16,059 nt of DNA from Smittium culicis. Lineage: Eukaryota > Kickxellomycota > Harpellomycetes > Harpellales > Legeriomycetaceae. Numbering within the stretch: position 1 is the stretch's first letter; every line of letters begins with the position of its first letter. Positions 1 through 8,733 of this stretch are shown here, piece after piece. Both the position numbers and the translations under genes were made by a program. The notes under the pieces were generated by a model. That model worked only from the letters and a program-made list of their open reading frames with translations, did no database searches and was not told the DNA's origin. The stretch is from contig LSSN01004164.1 in the NCBI GenBank assembly GCA_001970855.1, positions 1 to 16,059 of the forward strand, read 5' to 3'.

Positions 1-151
<151 letters not shown>

Positions 152-265
152 GTTGAATAGATTAGTTATGACTATCATAATTTAAATACAACAGTTTTTA
201 TTTCAGTTATATATTTTAATTTGATTGATTATTTAGGTATCAATTGCGTATGATGAAATTGCACT

Positions 266-283
266 ATCGATCCCAGGTTTTAT
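266..283 (+). repeat. Left flanking direct repeat of the 284-939 island
   Basis: ATCGATCCCAGGTTTTAT at 266-283 matches ATTGATCCCAGGTTTAAT at 940-957 at 16 of 18 positions, with an exact 12-base core GATCCCAGGTTT. The two copies bracket a stretch that is visibly richer in G+C than the DNA on either side. I read them as a slightly decayed target-site duplication; two copies of another small repeat is the alternative. Only the match is observed. The origin is inferred. Confidence 0.5.
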
Positions 284-418
284 TTTTTTTTTTAATCACG
301 GAATTTTATTGGTACGATAACAATAATAGAAAATACGCGGTAAATAAACTAAAAAAATAGAAATTCGGTGCAAGGCATACAAAAACTAATATTCTAATAC
401 TAATAAATTCCTCTGCAG

Positions 419-579
419 GTCTACCGGCTGCGTACCTAAAGGGAAATGGGATCAATCTACCATCCGAAAGATCCACCCAGGCATTGATTCAGGCAGGCTG
501 GATGACTGAGGTTGCAAGCAGTCATGGAATTAAGCTCGTTCCAATAAAATTGAATTCTTTGAGATCACTGAGCTCCTAG
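419..579 (+). pseudogene. Coding-like fragment, possibly the C-terminal piece of a retroelement polyprotein
   Basis: From 421 an open frame of 52 codons reads to a TAG at 577-579. It is far less AT-biased than the flanks and has ordinary protein-like composition, including the stretches INLPSERSTQALIQAGWMTE and VASSHGIKLVPIKLNS. Immediately upstream are a TACTAAT branch-like heptamer (398-404), a short pyrimidine-containing stretch and CTCTGCAG ending at 418, which together look like a fungal 3' splice site. No upstream exon can be found: the sequence to the left is AT-rich and then microsatellite. The pattern of a Trp followed by HGI.LVPI resembles the last strand of RNase H domains in Ty3- or DIRS-type retroelements, where a similar phrase precedes an ADxLSR motif, but that motif is absent. 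This is best treated as a broken fragment of uncertain family. Confidence 0.3.
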
Positions 580-653
580 TCAGAGCCTACATCTAACAGG
601 ATTAATAAAAAATAGGCTCGCACTCAAACGTGGGAATGATCGACCTGGCTCTC

Positions 654-884
654 CTACAATAAGCTGCTAAACGACTGAGATCTGTAATGCTGTCGAACGC
701 CAGACTTTTTCACAGATAATGTCTCATATTGTGCTAAAAGAATCAGTTCCTCCTGTTTCTGGATGGACCTCCTCTGTAATCGCTGTCCTACGAATCGCTG
801 TTCTCCGAATCGCTGGGCGTTTCCTTCACTATCCCCGACCAAGGATAGTGCAACACTGTGTGAAATTTTAGTATAGTGCACTTA
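654..884 (-). pseudogene. Decayed minus-strand reading frame with pentapeptide repeats, function unknown
   Basis: About 75 codons stay open on the minus strand between a stop just upstream and a stop at 654-656. No ATG is in a suitable place: the first plausible initiator is a GTG at 881-879. The peptide contains three tandem five-residue units (QRFGE, QRFVG, QRLQR) encoded by the 15-bp DNA repeat at 777-821. It is otherwise Gln-, Arg- and Ser-rich, and I recognise no domain. It lies within the putative minus-strand retroposon and has the same orientation, so it may be a remnant of that element's protein. A chance frame in a less AT-rich island is almost equally likely. Confidence 0.2.
777..821. 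repeat. 15-bp tandem repeat, three imperfect units
   Basis: The units TAATCGCTGTCCTAC (777-791) and GAATCGCTGTTCTCC (792-806), and a third beginning GAATCGCTG at 807, share the core AATCGCTG at a strict 15-base spacing. The period is a multiple of three, and the minus-strand frame stays open through all units, giving a pentapeptide repeat. The array lies in the G+C-richer island. Confidence 0.75.
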
Positions 885-897
885 GAAAAGTACACTA
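874..897. repeat. Inverted repeat, 10-bp arms with 4-base loop
   Basis: TAGTGCACTT (874-883) pairs with AAGTACACTA (888-897) at 9 of 10 positions around the loop AGAA. A second short pairing follows directly: CTCCTAA at 904-910 with TTAGGAG at 933-939. Both sit at the end of the putative minus-strand element that would be its 5' end, so they could be structured 5' sequence of that element. That role is inference. Confidence 0.6.
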
Positions 898-939
898 CTT
901 AAGCTCCTAAACCACGGCAAGGTATTTGACTCTTAGGAG

Positions 940-957
940 ATTGATCCCAGGTTTAAT
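940..957 (+). repeat. Right flanking direct repeat of the 284-939 island
   Basis: This is the partner of 266-283 (16 of 18 bases identical). It lies exactly where the base composition falls back to the AT-saturated background. The reverse complement of its left part (938-949) also occurs at 447-458 as a 12-base exact inverted copy, so the motif is present three times in the first kilobase. That weakens the simple target-site-duplication reading a little. Confidence 0.5.
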
Positions 958-2696
958 CTTATTTAATATGTTAGACATAATTTTTGGTATTAGTGGCTTC
1001 TATCATCCCTTCTTTTAAACTAAATTCTTTAAAAAAGTTTAGTATTTGTTTACAAAAGTTCTTTATTCTGATGTAATGAAAAATAAAATTTTATCGTATT
1101 ACTCTTTTCTTTAGTAAATTATCAGTTTTATTTAACATTTTGCTCGAATAATCTCAATTATTGGAATTCAAATATATTTATTATTCAATTTTACGCGCTA
1201 CATTCAAATTTTTAATAACTTACTATATTTTATTGATTATAGATTCTTTATGGTCTAATAATATTTTTTGTGCTCTGATTGATATCAACTGTCATTACTA
1301 GATTAAATATATAAATTTTAAATATAAATATTAATGATGTTACTATTCTATTTTTTTACTAATCTTTAGATCATATTTTTTATTTATATATTCATTATTT
1401 TCGATTCATACATTCAAATATACAAGTATAAGTTTATATGATCTCATAGTTATGTTTTGCCTTTTATACTCTTGAATATTTTTATTCAATTATTTGAGTC
1501 TACAATTATAAGTTTATTAAGTTAGATATGCTATAAAACATTTTCCTATAAATTTTTACAGGTATTTATAATTAAAATTAACTCATTTATTATCTATAGG
1601 GGCGATTAAAAAAGCGCTAAAAAATCGAATAATACATTTAAATAATTATCATTATACTCAAATAAACTATTAAACTAGTTTATATTTAAAAATATTTTAT
1701 GCAATTTTAAGTTTTTTTTATTGTAAAACCTATCTTATTTTTTTAAACTCTGACGATAATCAAAAAATTTTATATTATATTCAGATATATTATTTACACA
1801 CATTTTTATTAAAATATCGGCAACCTTTTTATTATAGCTTTAACATTTACTTTTAAAATTATTTCAATCTATTAATTTATTTTACTATTGCAATAAATCA
1901 ATGGTTTATTTCTTTTATTTTAAGAAAAAGTAAATAATAAAGAGTACATGTTATCTAACAAAAAAATATCATCAAATTTTAGAAAAATAAGAAATAAGAA
2001 TAATTATCAAAATTTTAAACTAAAATTTATTAAATTTCACAATTAAAACTAAAATTAAATGTTTAATATAACCTAGATAAAAATAATATATTTAAAAACA
2101 AATATCTAGATTGAGACTTGAGACTTGTGAATAATCAGACAATTAAATACTTTTTTTTTATCGAAAGTTTTTATTTTATACATTCAATAATTATTTTAGG
2201 ATACAAATTTTCAGTATCCAAAACCATTTAATTTTTTTTAATGTATTTTAAAGCAAATGAAAATTATGTCAATACCCTTTTATTTGATTTTCGCCAGTTA
2301 TTATTCTATAAAAGTGTAATTTTTTCACATAAATGCTATTTATTTATTTATTTTTTCAATATTAGGAGTTTATTTTTCTAGAAATACTTTAGCTCTAAAT
2401 ATATTTCTCTGTAGATTTTTGGGAAAAGAAAAATTCATAATTTCTCAAATTTAATCAGACCAATCAATTATATTTATTTTATTTTAAGCACATAAAATAA
2501 AATTACCAAGTTTTTTTTTCTCAGAGTTTATTATACATAATTTAAAAAATTATCAAGTTTTAATAATTTCTCGGCGCTTTCAAAGCCTCATTTTCTTAAT
2601 TTAATAATATTCTTAAAGACTACTAAATATACTGCATACCAAGTTATCTGATTTAACATTAAATCAAATACAGTCCACCAAACTTAAATTTCACTT

Positions 2697-2746
2697 ATTT
2701 CTACAGTTTTTTTAATTACGGAATTTTATTGGTACGAATTTCTACA
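2697..2746. repeat. 9-bp direct repeats ATTTCTACA flanking the 32-bp insertion
   Basis: The nine bases ATTTCTACA occur at 2697-2705 and again at 2738-2746, identical in both places, and directly abut the two ends of the 2706-2737 insert. The bases outside the nine differ, so the repeat ends cleanly. The AT-rich background makes a chance 9-mer somewhat easier, but two of the nine positions are C and the copies lie precisely at the insert boundaries. Confidence 0.65.
2706..2737 (-). mobile_element. 32-bp severely 5'-truncated retroposon stub with 9-bp target-site duplication
   Basis: On the minus strand the insert reads TCGTACCAATAAAATTCCG, then TAATT and a run of seven A. That is an AATAAA signal about ten bases before a poly(A) tail. 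The same end is found at 287-317, identical over 31 bases except for one transition (C at 297, T at 2717). The insert is bracketed by perfect ATTTCTACA copies at 2697-2705 and 2738-2746, with the poly(A) end next to one copy. Insertion of a 3' tail only, with a short duplication, is the usual product of target-primed reverse transcription that aborted almost at once. The bases are seen directly. The mechanism is inferred from how non-LTR retrotransposons behave. Confidence 0.6.
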
Positions 2747-3293
2747 ATTAAAAAATTTTATTTTATTTTTTCTTTAATGTCTATTCTGAATTAAAAAATT
2801 TTATTAGTCGATGAAAATTATATTTTTTTCCTCTATATTTGAGATATAACTTTTCACTTTTAGTATTAATGTTATTTTGTATACTTTTAAATTATGCTTA
2901 ATAAACTCTGAGACAAAAAAAAATAGTATTAATATTAACAAATTATCATTCTTTTAAGCTTGCATTAGATAAATTATTACGTATCTATACCTTTTTTAGA
3001 ATAATACACTCTTAGCTGTCTTAATAAATTCATTAATATGATTTCATAAGATAAAATTTTATTTCTATTGTTATACGTGCTGTAATAAAAGCAGAATTAG
3101 TTTCTTACTGTTTCAGCTTTTTTTATTTATAACTATTTTTTATTATGATAATTTTATTACTCATAATTATAATTAAATATCTGTTTTGAGTTTTTATTAT
3201 TTTATGTTATCTTTTTTTTAAATATTGTTAAATTTAACCCAATCAAGGCTGATTTAATACTATTAATGGTCGTTTTTTTTTTTGATCAATTTA

Positions 3294-3314
3294 TACTAGC
3301 TATAATAGCTAGTA
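3294..3314. repeat. Perfect 21-bp palindrome, 10-bp arms
   Basis: TACTAGCTAT (3294-3303) and ATAGCTAGTA (3305-3314) are perfect reverse complements around a single A at 3304. Each arm has its two G/C bases inside AGCT, so it is not just alternating AT. No neighbouring gene gives it a role. Confidence 0.8.
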
Positions 3315-3617
3315 GAGTAATAGCAAATAAAATATTAAATATATAACTTATACTTAAAAATTAATAATAAAATTAATTCCACAGATATTTGCAAATTCCT
3401 ATCTAAAAATTAACTTGTATTTTTACTTTAAATTGTTATTAAGTTTGAAATCAATAAATTTGTATATCTATATTTATATCTATAATTTCACGTATATTAC
3501 TTATTTTAATTACTATCATATAAGATATTTTTCATTATTGTATTTTTTTAAGAAAAATTGATATTGAACCTGATATAACTTAATATAGTATTATTGATAG
3601 ACTATCATCATGAATTT

Positions 3618-3640
3618 AATTGGGTTGCTTATACCCAATT
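3618..3640. repeat. Hairpin-forming inverted repeat, 8-bp arms with 7-base loop
   Basis: AATTGGGT (3618-3625) pairs perfectly with ACCCAATT (3633-3640) around TGCTTAT. It is one of the few GC-containing stems in the AT-rich desert. I see no gene next to it and assign no function. Confidence 0.6.
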
Positions 3641-6600
3641 CATCAAATTTATTTCTTAATTTATTATAGTACCATCTGTAAATTTCTTGTATAACCGATT
3701 TTTTTATCGAACTGATTCATAAATGTCAAATAATTAATTAAAAGATTTTTCTATTCTAAAAAATTTCTATTCAGTTATTACATGACAGCTTATTAATATA
3801 AAAATCTATTTGTGCATTGGGAAAGTAAAATTTTTAATTATTTGTTCGTCAACCAATAAAAAAATTTTTTTACACTGGGTTAAGCTATTGGATTAAAGTT
3901 TAGGATATATAATTTATCAGAGATTCCAGTATCTAGTTGCAAATACAGCACTAATTTTCATATTTTTGGTACATGATTATTTTAAATTTACTTATGAAAT
4001 CAGACAATTAATATCATTACATTCTGAATTTTATTATTTCAAATTAATAGCATTTGCTTTCTGAAAATTTTATAAAAATTAACAAGGAGTACGAAATTAT
4101 CAAGAAACTATTTTTTTTCCAGCTTGATATCACAATTTCAGCCTATTATTATAATATTCAAGTTAACAATGTTTTTTCTGTTAATCTTAATTAATAATTT
4201 AATAATGAAAAAAATTATTTATAAGTATATGAAATTAATTTATTCAAATTCATTAATATTTCTAATTAAATATTCAATATTTAAAATGTAAAAATATTTA
4301 AATAACTAAATAACTAAATCTGAATATCTAACCTTAAATTTTTCGCTAATAGTGTTTTATTTGTATAAATACATTTTTTTATGTATAAGCTGAAATAAAT
4401 ATTATAATTTATTATTTTTTAGAGCCGATTGTATTTTAAATACTGTAATTATTGTTTAATACCATTATTAATCTTATTTATATCGCCAATAATATTTATT
4501 TCTAAATTTTCGAGTGAATCAAAGAAATATTAGTTTGAAACTTTGATAGCAGCGCGTAACCGTTATTTTTATGGTTTCAGTCTTTCTTTATTAGGTAATA
4601 TATTATTATTTAACATTTATAGCAACTTTTTTTTTGTGATTTTCTATATTGATCCAAACATAATTGAATTTTCACACCCCCTTGTAATTTTGGTTTAATA
4701 CCAGCTTCTAGTTTTATTTTAGATATTTTTGTTTTTAAAATTGATTTAAAACCAAGATAATCTCAACTTTTGGGACGTAAAACTTTTCAGTTAGTTTTTC
4801 CCCTTAGATTCTTGATTTATACTTATTTATAAAATATTGAATGTTAAAGTTTAAAAATTTTGTTATTTTTGTATTCTAGTTGCCCGAATTTTTTTTTTAC
4901 TATACTATCTTATGAAAATTATAGAAAAATCTTTATGATTTACTCATTATTTGACCATAATATTTTAAAGTATAATCTTTAATCTAGTATCGACTATTAT
5001 AAATGTTCATTTTAAATTAAATATTTCTGAAAATCAATTATTCGCTTATTTTTCTACCCCAATATTATTTTTTTGTTTTAAAATACTCAAAAAATTGAAT
5101 GTTTCATATTATAAATAAAATATATCTTAATTAGAATTTATATTAATTATTTTAATTTTTAAGTAAAAATTTTGTTCAGCAGATATGCTTAAATCTGCTA
5201 AAGAAGATTATTAAAATTAATTTAAGCCAAATTATGATATAATAGAATTTTTTCCGTATTTAAGGTGTGTCAGATTAAAAATTAAAAATGTGCGATATTT
5301 TTAAATGAATTAATTCTTATAGAATAATCTTGATAATCATTTTTCATGATCTAATATCAGACAGATTTAAAAATTATTTTTTAAGGATTGCTATTTTTAA
5401 ATTTACTAAATTAAATTGTTTATTTCGGCCTTAAAATTTCATCTATATATTATTAAATTATAATATTTTCTTTTTCTACTAATTTTTATTTTATATTATC
5501 TAAATTTGGTATTTCAGAATTTGTTTATTCCTCTCTCTATATATTTTTTATTTTTCATATCAAATAATTTTTTTTTGTTCATTATTCGATTCAAAAAAAT
5601 TAGCTCTATTTTATTTATACATTTAACATTAAATTTACCGATACAATTATAAATAGGATTTCTAATTAAAAAATTTTCACATTTTTATTTTTAAATATTA
5701 AAAAATTTTTTATCTTTGGTTTTTAAACATCACATTTGTGTTCCTAATACTATTCTGCTCATATATTCGAAAATTTCCGGATTTTAAAATTTTTCAATTA
5801 GGAATACAGTTATTGAAAGTGTAAGTAGATTCAACAGAAAATCCACGCTAACATTTTTCACTATTTTTTTAATAAATTAATATTTATGCATATCTTTAAA
5901 TTAAAATGCATTGTATTTCACGTTTGCTGTTTTGAATTAACATACATTTTGTTTTTTATTTATCGATTTATATTGATTCTTCCGATTGATTTTTTTAAAT
6001 TTAATAAAGACTAACAAGCTAATTTTTTTATTGAAAAGAGTGTATTGATTTTTTACTATTTTAATTTTTTTATCTGAAAGTTTATCAGACAAGGTTCAGT
6101 TTAGGTGCTATATATTTAATCATTCCCATCTAAACTATTAATCTCTAATAGATGTTAAAATAATTTTTTGCATATATTTAGGCCTTAAAATAATAATAAA
6201 ATTTATGACATTAATTTTATTCTATATAAAACATAGGATCATGTAAAAACTTTGTATTTAAAAATAAAAGAAACAAATTTAAAAGGTATAGTATCTTCCT
6301 TTATTTAAATTGATCGCAATTTTAAATTTATATAAAATTTAAAGATAACTTCGGATACATTATTATTTGATTTATCCTTTGCAAATTATACATCATAGGT
6401 TTTAATATTTCACAAGAAATTATAATATTTTTTTTGGCGGCGAAAAATGAACTTCTTTAAATAAAAATTTCGTTATAAGTCAGTTACAATAGGATCGTCG
6501 TTAAGTTTACAAGATTTTATTTTGGTTTTAATGCGTGTAGAAATTAAGAGTCTTTTCTTTGTTTAGTATTTTTCAACTGCTTCAATTGAAATTATCACCT

Positions 6601-8207
6601 CTATATTCGTTTTTCTCTTGAAATATTCTATAATTTTTTTAAAATAATTTTCATATAATTCCACATCTTATGCTTTGGTCTATTCTTAGTTTTTAATTCC
6701 TTGTTTCGAGGATTAAATCACAATCATACCGGAAATGAGTTGAAAATATATAAATATAACTAGAATTTTTTATACCTTAATTTGACTTTGTATAGTTTCA
6801 GCTTTTTTGTTTTAAATATCAAATCAGGTTTGTGTTAATCTAATCAAAAATCTATGGCAAATATGAAAATACCCAAAAATCATAATCTAATCTTTCAATT
6901 TTAATAATATTATTATATAGTTTTTTTTAATTTATTCTCTTTATAAGAGTTGATATAAATTTTATTTTTTTTTCTTAAGGTGCTATTTTTCAGTATAATT
7001 AAAATTTTTTTATTTTTAATGCGTTGAATTGTGAATCGAATATACCAAATATTCTACTGGATAAAATAAAATAGCAAATTATGAGCATTTTTTCCTATTT
7101 ATATAAACTGGGATTTTAATCAACGCTATTTGAAATCAGATCAACAATACAGTCTTTATTAATAAGGGTTATTGCTAGATATATTATAATTTTTTCTAAA
7201 GATAAGAATATAGATATCAATGTAATGGTATTAAATCGAGGATATCATAGAGTAATTATTTAACTTGTACCATTTTTTTTGAGTATTGATCGATTAAGAT
7301 TGATTTAAGCCCAACTATGGTTAAAAAATATCTCATTAGCGATCAATGTTGAGTTTTTAAAAAGGATATTATAGTACTTAGAGCTTGAAAGACATATTAT
7401 GGATAAGAAAAAAATTTTTTTTTATAATTAAATGGCTAAATATTAGCACCATTGAAATCAATCGAAGAAAACTCGTAGTTATCTCATATTAGAACGTTGG
7501 TTATATTATTTTCAAGCTTCTTGTTTTAGATAAATAATTTGTAGTGATGAAAATGGTAATTAAAATAGCAATCAATCTGAAAAAAAGTAGGTATTTCAAT
7601 ATATTAATAAATTTATTAAAGTGCATTTTATATAAAAAATTTTGCAAAAAGAAAGCAATTCCTATTTTTCATTATTTAAAATAACTTATTCGAATAAAAT
7701 ATTTAAATAGAAGTGAAAAGAATTCTAGATTAGCATAATGATTTTAAAAGGATGTAAATATTTTTTATAAAATTCTGAAAAAGTAAATAAAGTTAAAAGC
7801 TAAATAAGCATATAAAAACTATCTTTAATGAATATATAAAAAAGCTTGTAGTATTTTATTATTTCTTATAATAAAAAAATAACTAATAATTATAATAATT
7901 CGTGATAAAGCTAAAAAGAAAAGAAATTTTCATGAGAGATCTCAGAAAGTTGATTATGAGTTTATTTGATTTTTTTTTTCAAAAGTTAATGATATATATA
8001 CATCTTTTTACACGTTTAAAAATAAGGGAAAAAATAAGTTGTATTGCAGAAATTTCTTAAATTTATTGACAATAATATTAAAAATGATCCAAATAAAGTT
8101 AAGATAAAATTTTAAGGTACTTTTCTTTCTTTTTCGCAAAGAGTTATAAAGATACCCTTAAAATAATGGCATATATGGTTACCTGATTGATCTGGAGTAC
8201 CTAGTGA

Positions 8208-8456
8208 ATAAAAATTCTTTGCTACCAATATTCAAATAATCATGCTGAAATCGAAATAGCCAACTTGAAACGCCGCAATAGTAGTCTGTCATCCACTGGT
8301 GGACAGTGGTCCGGGAAATCCGGAAAAAAAAGACAGAATGAGAGACCTTCAAGCTATGTTTACGGACATGGTCCTGGGACTTATAGAAATTGGAACAATG
8401 CTTACTGGCACATTCCAGGCTGCCCAGAACCTGTCGAATTTAAATATTTTTTATAA
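8208..8456 (+). pseudogene. G+C-richer coding-like fragment, unknown; possibly retroelement gag remnant
   Basis: A frame that opens after a TGA at 8205-8207 stays open to a TAA at 8454-8456, about 82 codons. It has no ATG start; only a TTG at 8265 is available internally. From about 8262 the composition is clearly less AT-biased than the flanks. The peptide is basic, then rich in Gly, Tyr, Trp and Asn, with SGKSGKKRQNERPSSYVYG, TYRNWNNAYWHIPGCPEP and a tail of Phe, Tyr and Leu. The spacing of YVYG.GPG.YRNW loosely recalls a retroviral-type CCHC zinc knuckle preceded by a basic linker, but the Cys and His ligands are not present and one residue is extra. It lies 277 bases from the stop codon of the ARF-GEF gene and converges on it. 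I do not recognise a family. Confidence 0.25.
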
Positions 8457-8733
8457 GCCTTTAATACTCTTTTAAATTACCTTTAATAAATCCAACTTGA
8501 AGTTTAATAAATGTTATTTATGCAATTACATAAACTTGGGTCTTTGATAGATGTAAAAATTAGAATAATCTTAAAAATATCCTCTGAATATAGTTTTAAT
8601 TGTTTAGTATTAAACGACAAAAGTGTTCAAGTATATCGAATAGGAAAAAAAAAAAGATAAGTGTAATTTTAAATAGCTTGTTTATATGATTAAAATAAAG
8701 TGGAAATTTGGAGTAAAATAAATAGAAAATGAT
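8457..8733 (-). other. 3' flank of the ARF-GEF gene
   Basis: This AT-rich spacer separates the TAA of the minus-strand ARF-GEF gene from the coding-like fragment on the other strand. On the gene's sense strand I find no exact AATAAA. The variant ATTAAA occurs at 8503-8508, 8482-8487 and 8460-8465, about 230-270 bases past the stop codon, and could serve as a polyadenylation signal. A pyrimidine run (sense strand) covers roughly 8645-8656. Confidence 0.4.

Larger units (their letters stand above)
284..939 (-). mobile_element. Putative retroposed insertion, non-LTR/LINE- or SINE-like, decayed
   Basis: The island is about 656 bp, visibly less AT-rich than its surroundings, and is bracketed by near-identical 18-bp direct repeats. 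Read on the minus strand, its 3' end contains ACCAATAAAATTCCG, that is, an AATAAA polyadenylation hexamer, followed about ten bases later by a run of A that abuts the flanking repeat. Poly(A) next to a target-site duplication is the hallmark of target-primed reverse transcription. The same 3' end recurs in the 32-bp insertion at 2706-2737, so it belongs to a repeated element. No reverse transcriptase or endonuclease domain can be recognised in what remains, and an internal coding-like frame at 419-579 runs in the opposite direction. The island may therefore be composite. The class (LINE, SINE or processed transcript) is undetermined. Confidence 0.4.
958..8207. other. AT-saturated gene desert
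   Basis: About 7.2 kb of overwhelmingly A+T sequence has stop codons in every frame at short intervals and no credible coding region, tRNA, rRNA or snRNA that I can see. Homopolymer T and A runs are frequent. By eye, T exceeds A on the plus strand over most of 2,700-7,050, while A exceeds T at about 1,915-2,110 and again from about 7,200 to 8,160. Recognisable objects inside are the 32-bp insertion at 2706-2737 and the palindromes at 3294-3314 and 3618-3640. The region is probably intergenic DNA drifted to its mutational equilibrium, including old transposon sequence no longer recognisable. Confidence 0.8.

Noticed and set aside
901..960. tRNA-like arms around CTCCTAA/TTAGGAG and GATCCCAGGTTT
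   Set aside because: No anticodon or T-arm geometry fits on either strand, and no proper internal A and B promoter boxes are present.
2113..2126. Tandem GAGACTT GAGACTT
   Set aside because: Two 7-base units only; too short to be meaningful.
2789..2811. Possible third copy of the AATAAA/poly(A) end found at 287-317 and 2707-2737
   Set aside because: It matches at most about 18 of 23 bases with a gap, mostly through A and T runs, and lacks the CGG and TACGA positions that make the other two copies distinctive.
3846..3866. TCGTCAACCAATAAA, resembling the plus-strand version of the same end
   Set aside because: It has two extra bases in the middle, the downstream part does not match, and no flanking duplication is seen. 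Chance is likely in this composition.
8380..8410. AAATTGGAACAATGC resembling the central part of U6 snRNA
   Set aside because: The ACAGAGA box, the AGATTAGC segment and the rest of U6 are absent, and the match lies within a coding-like fragment.
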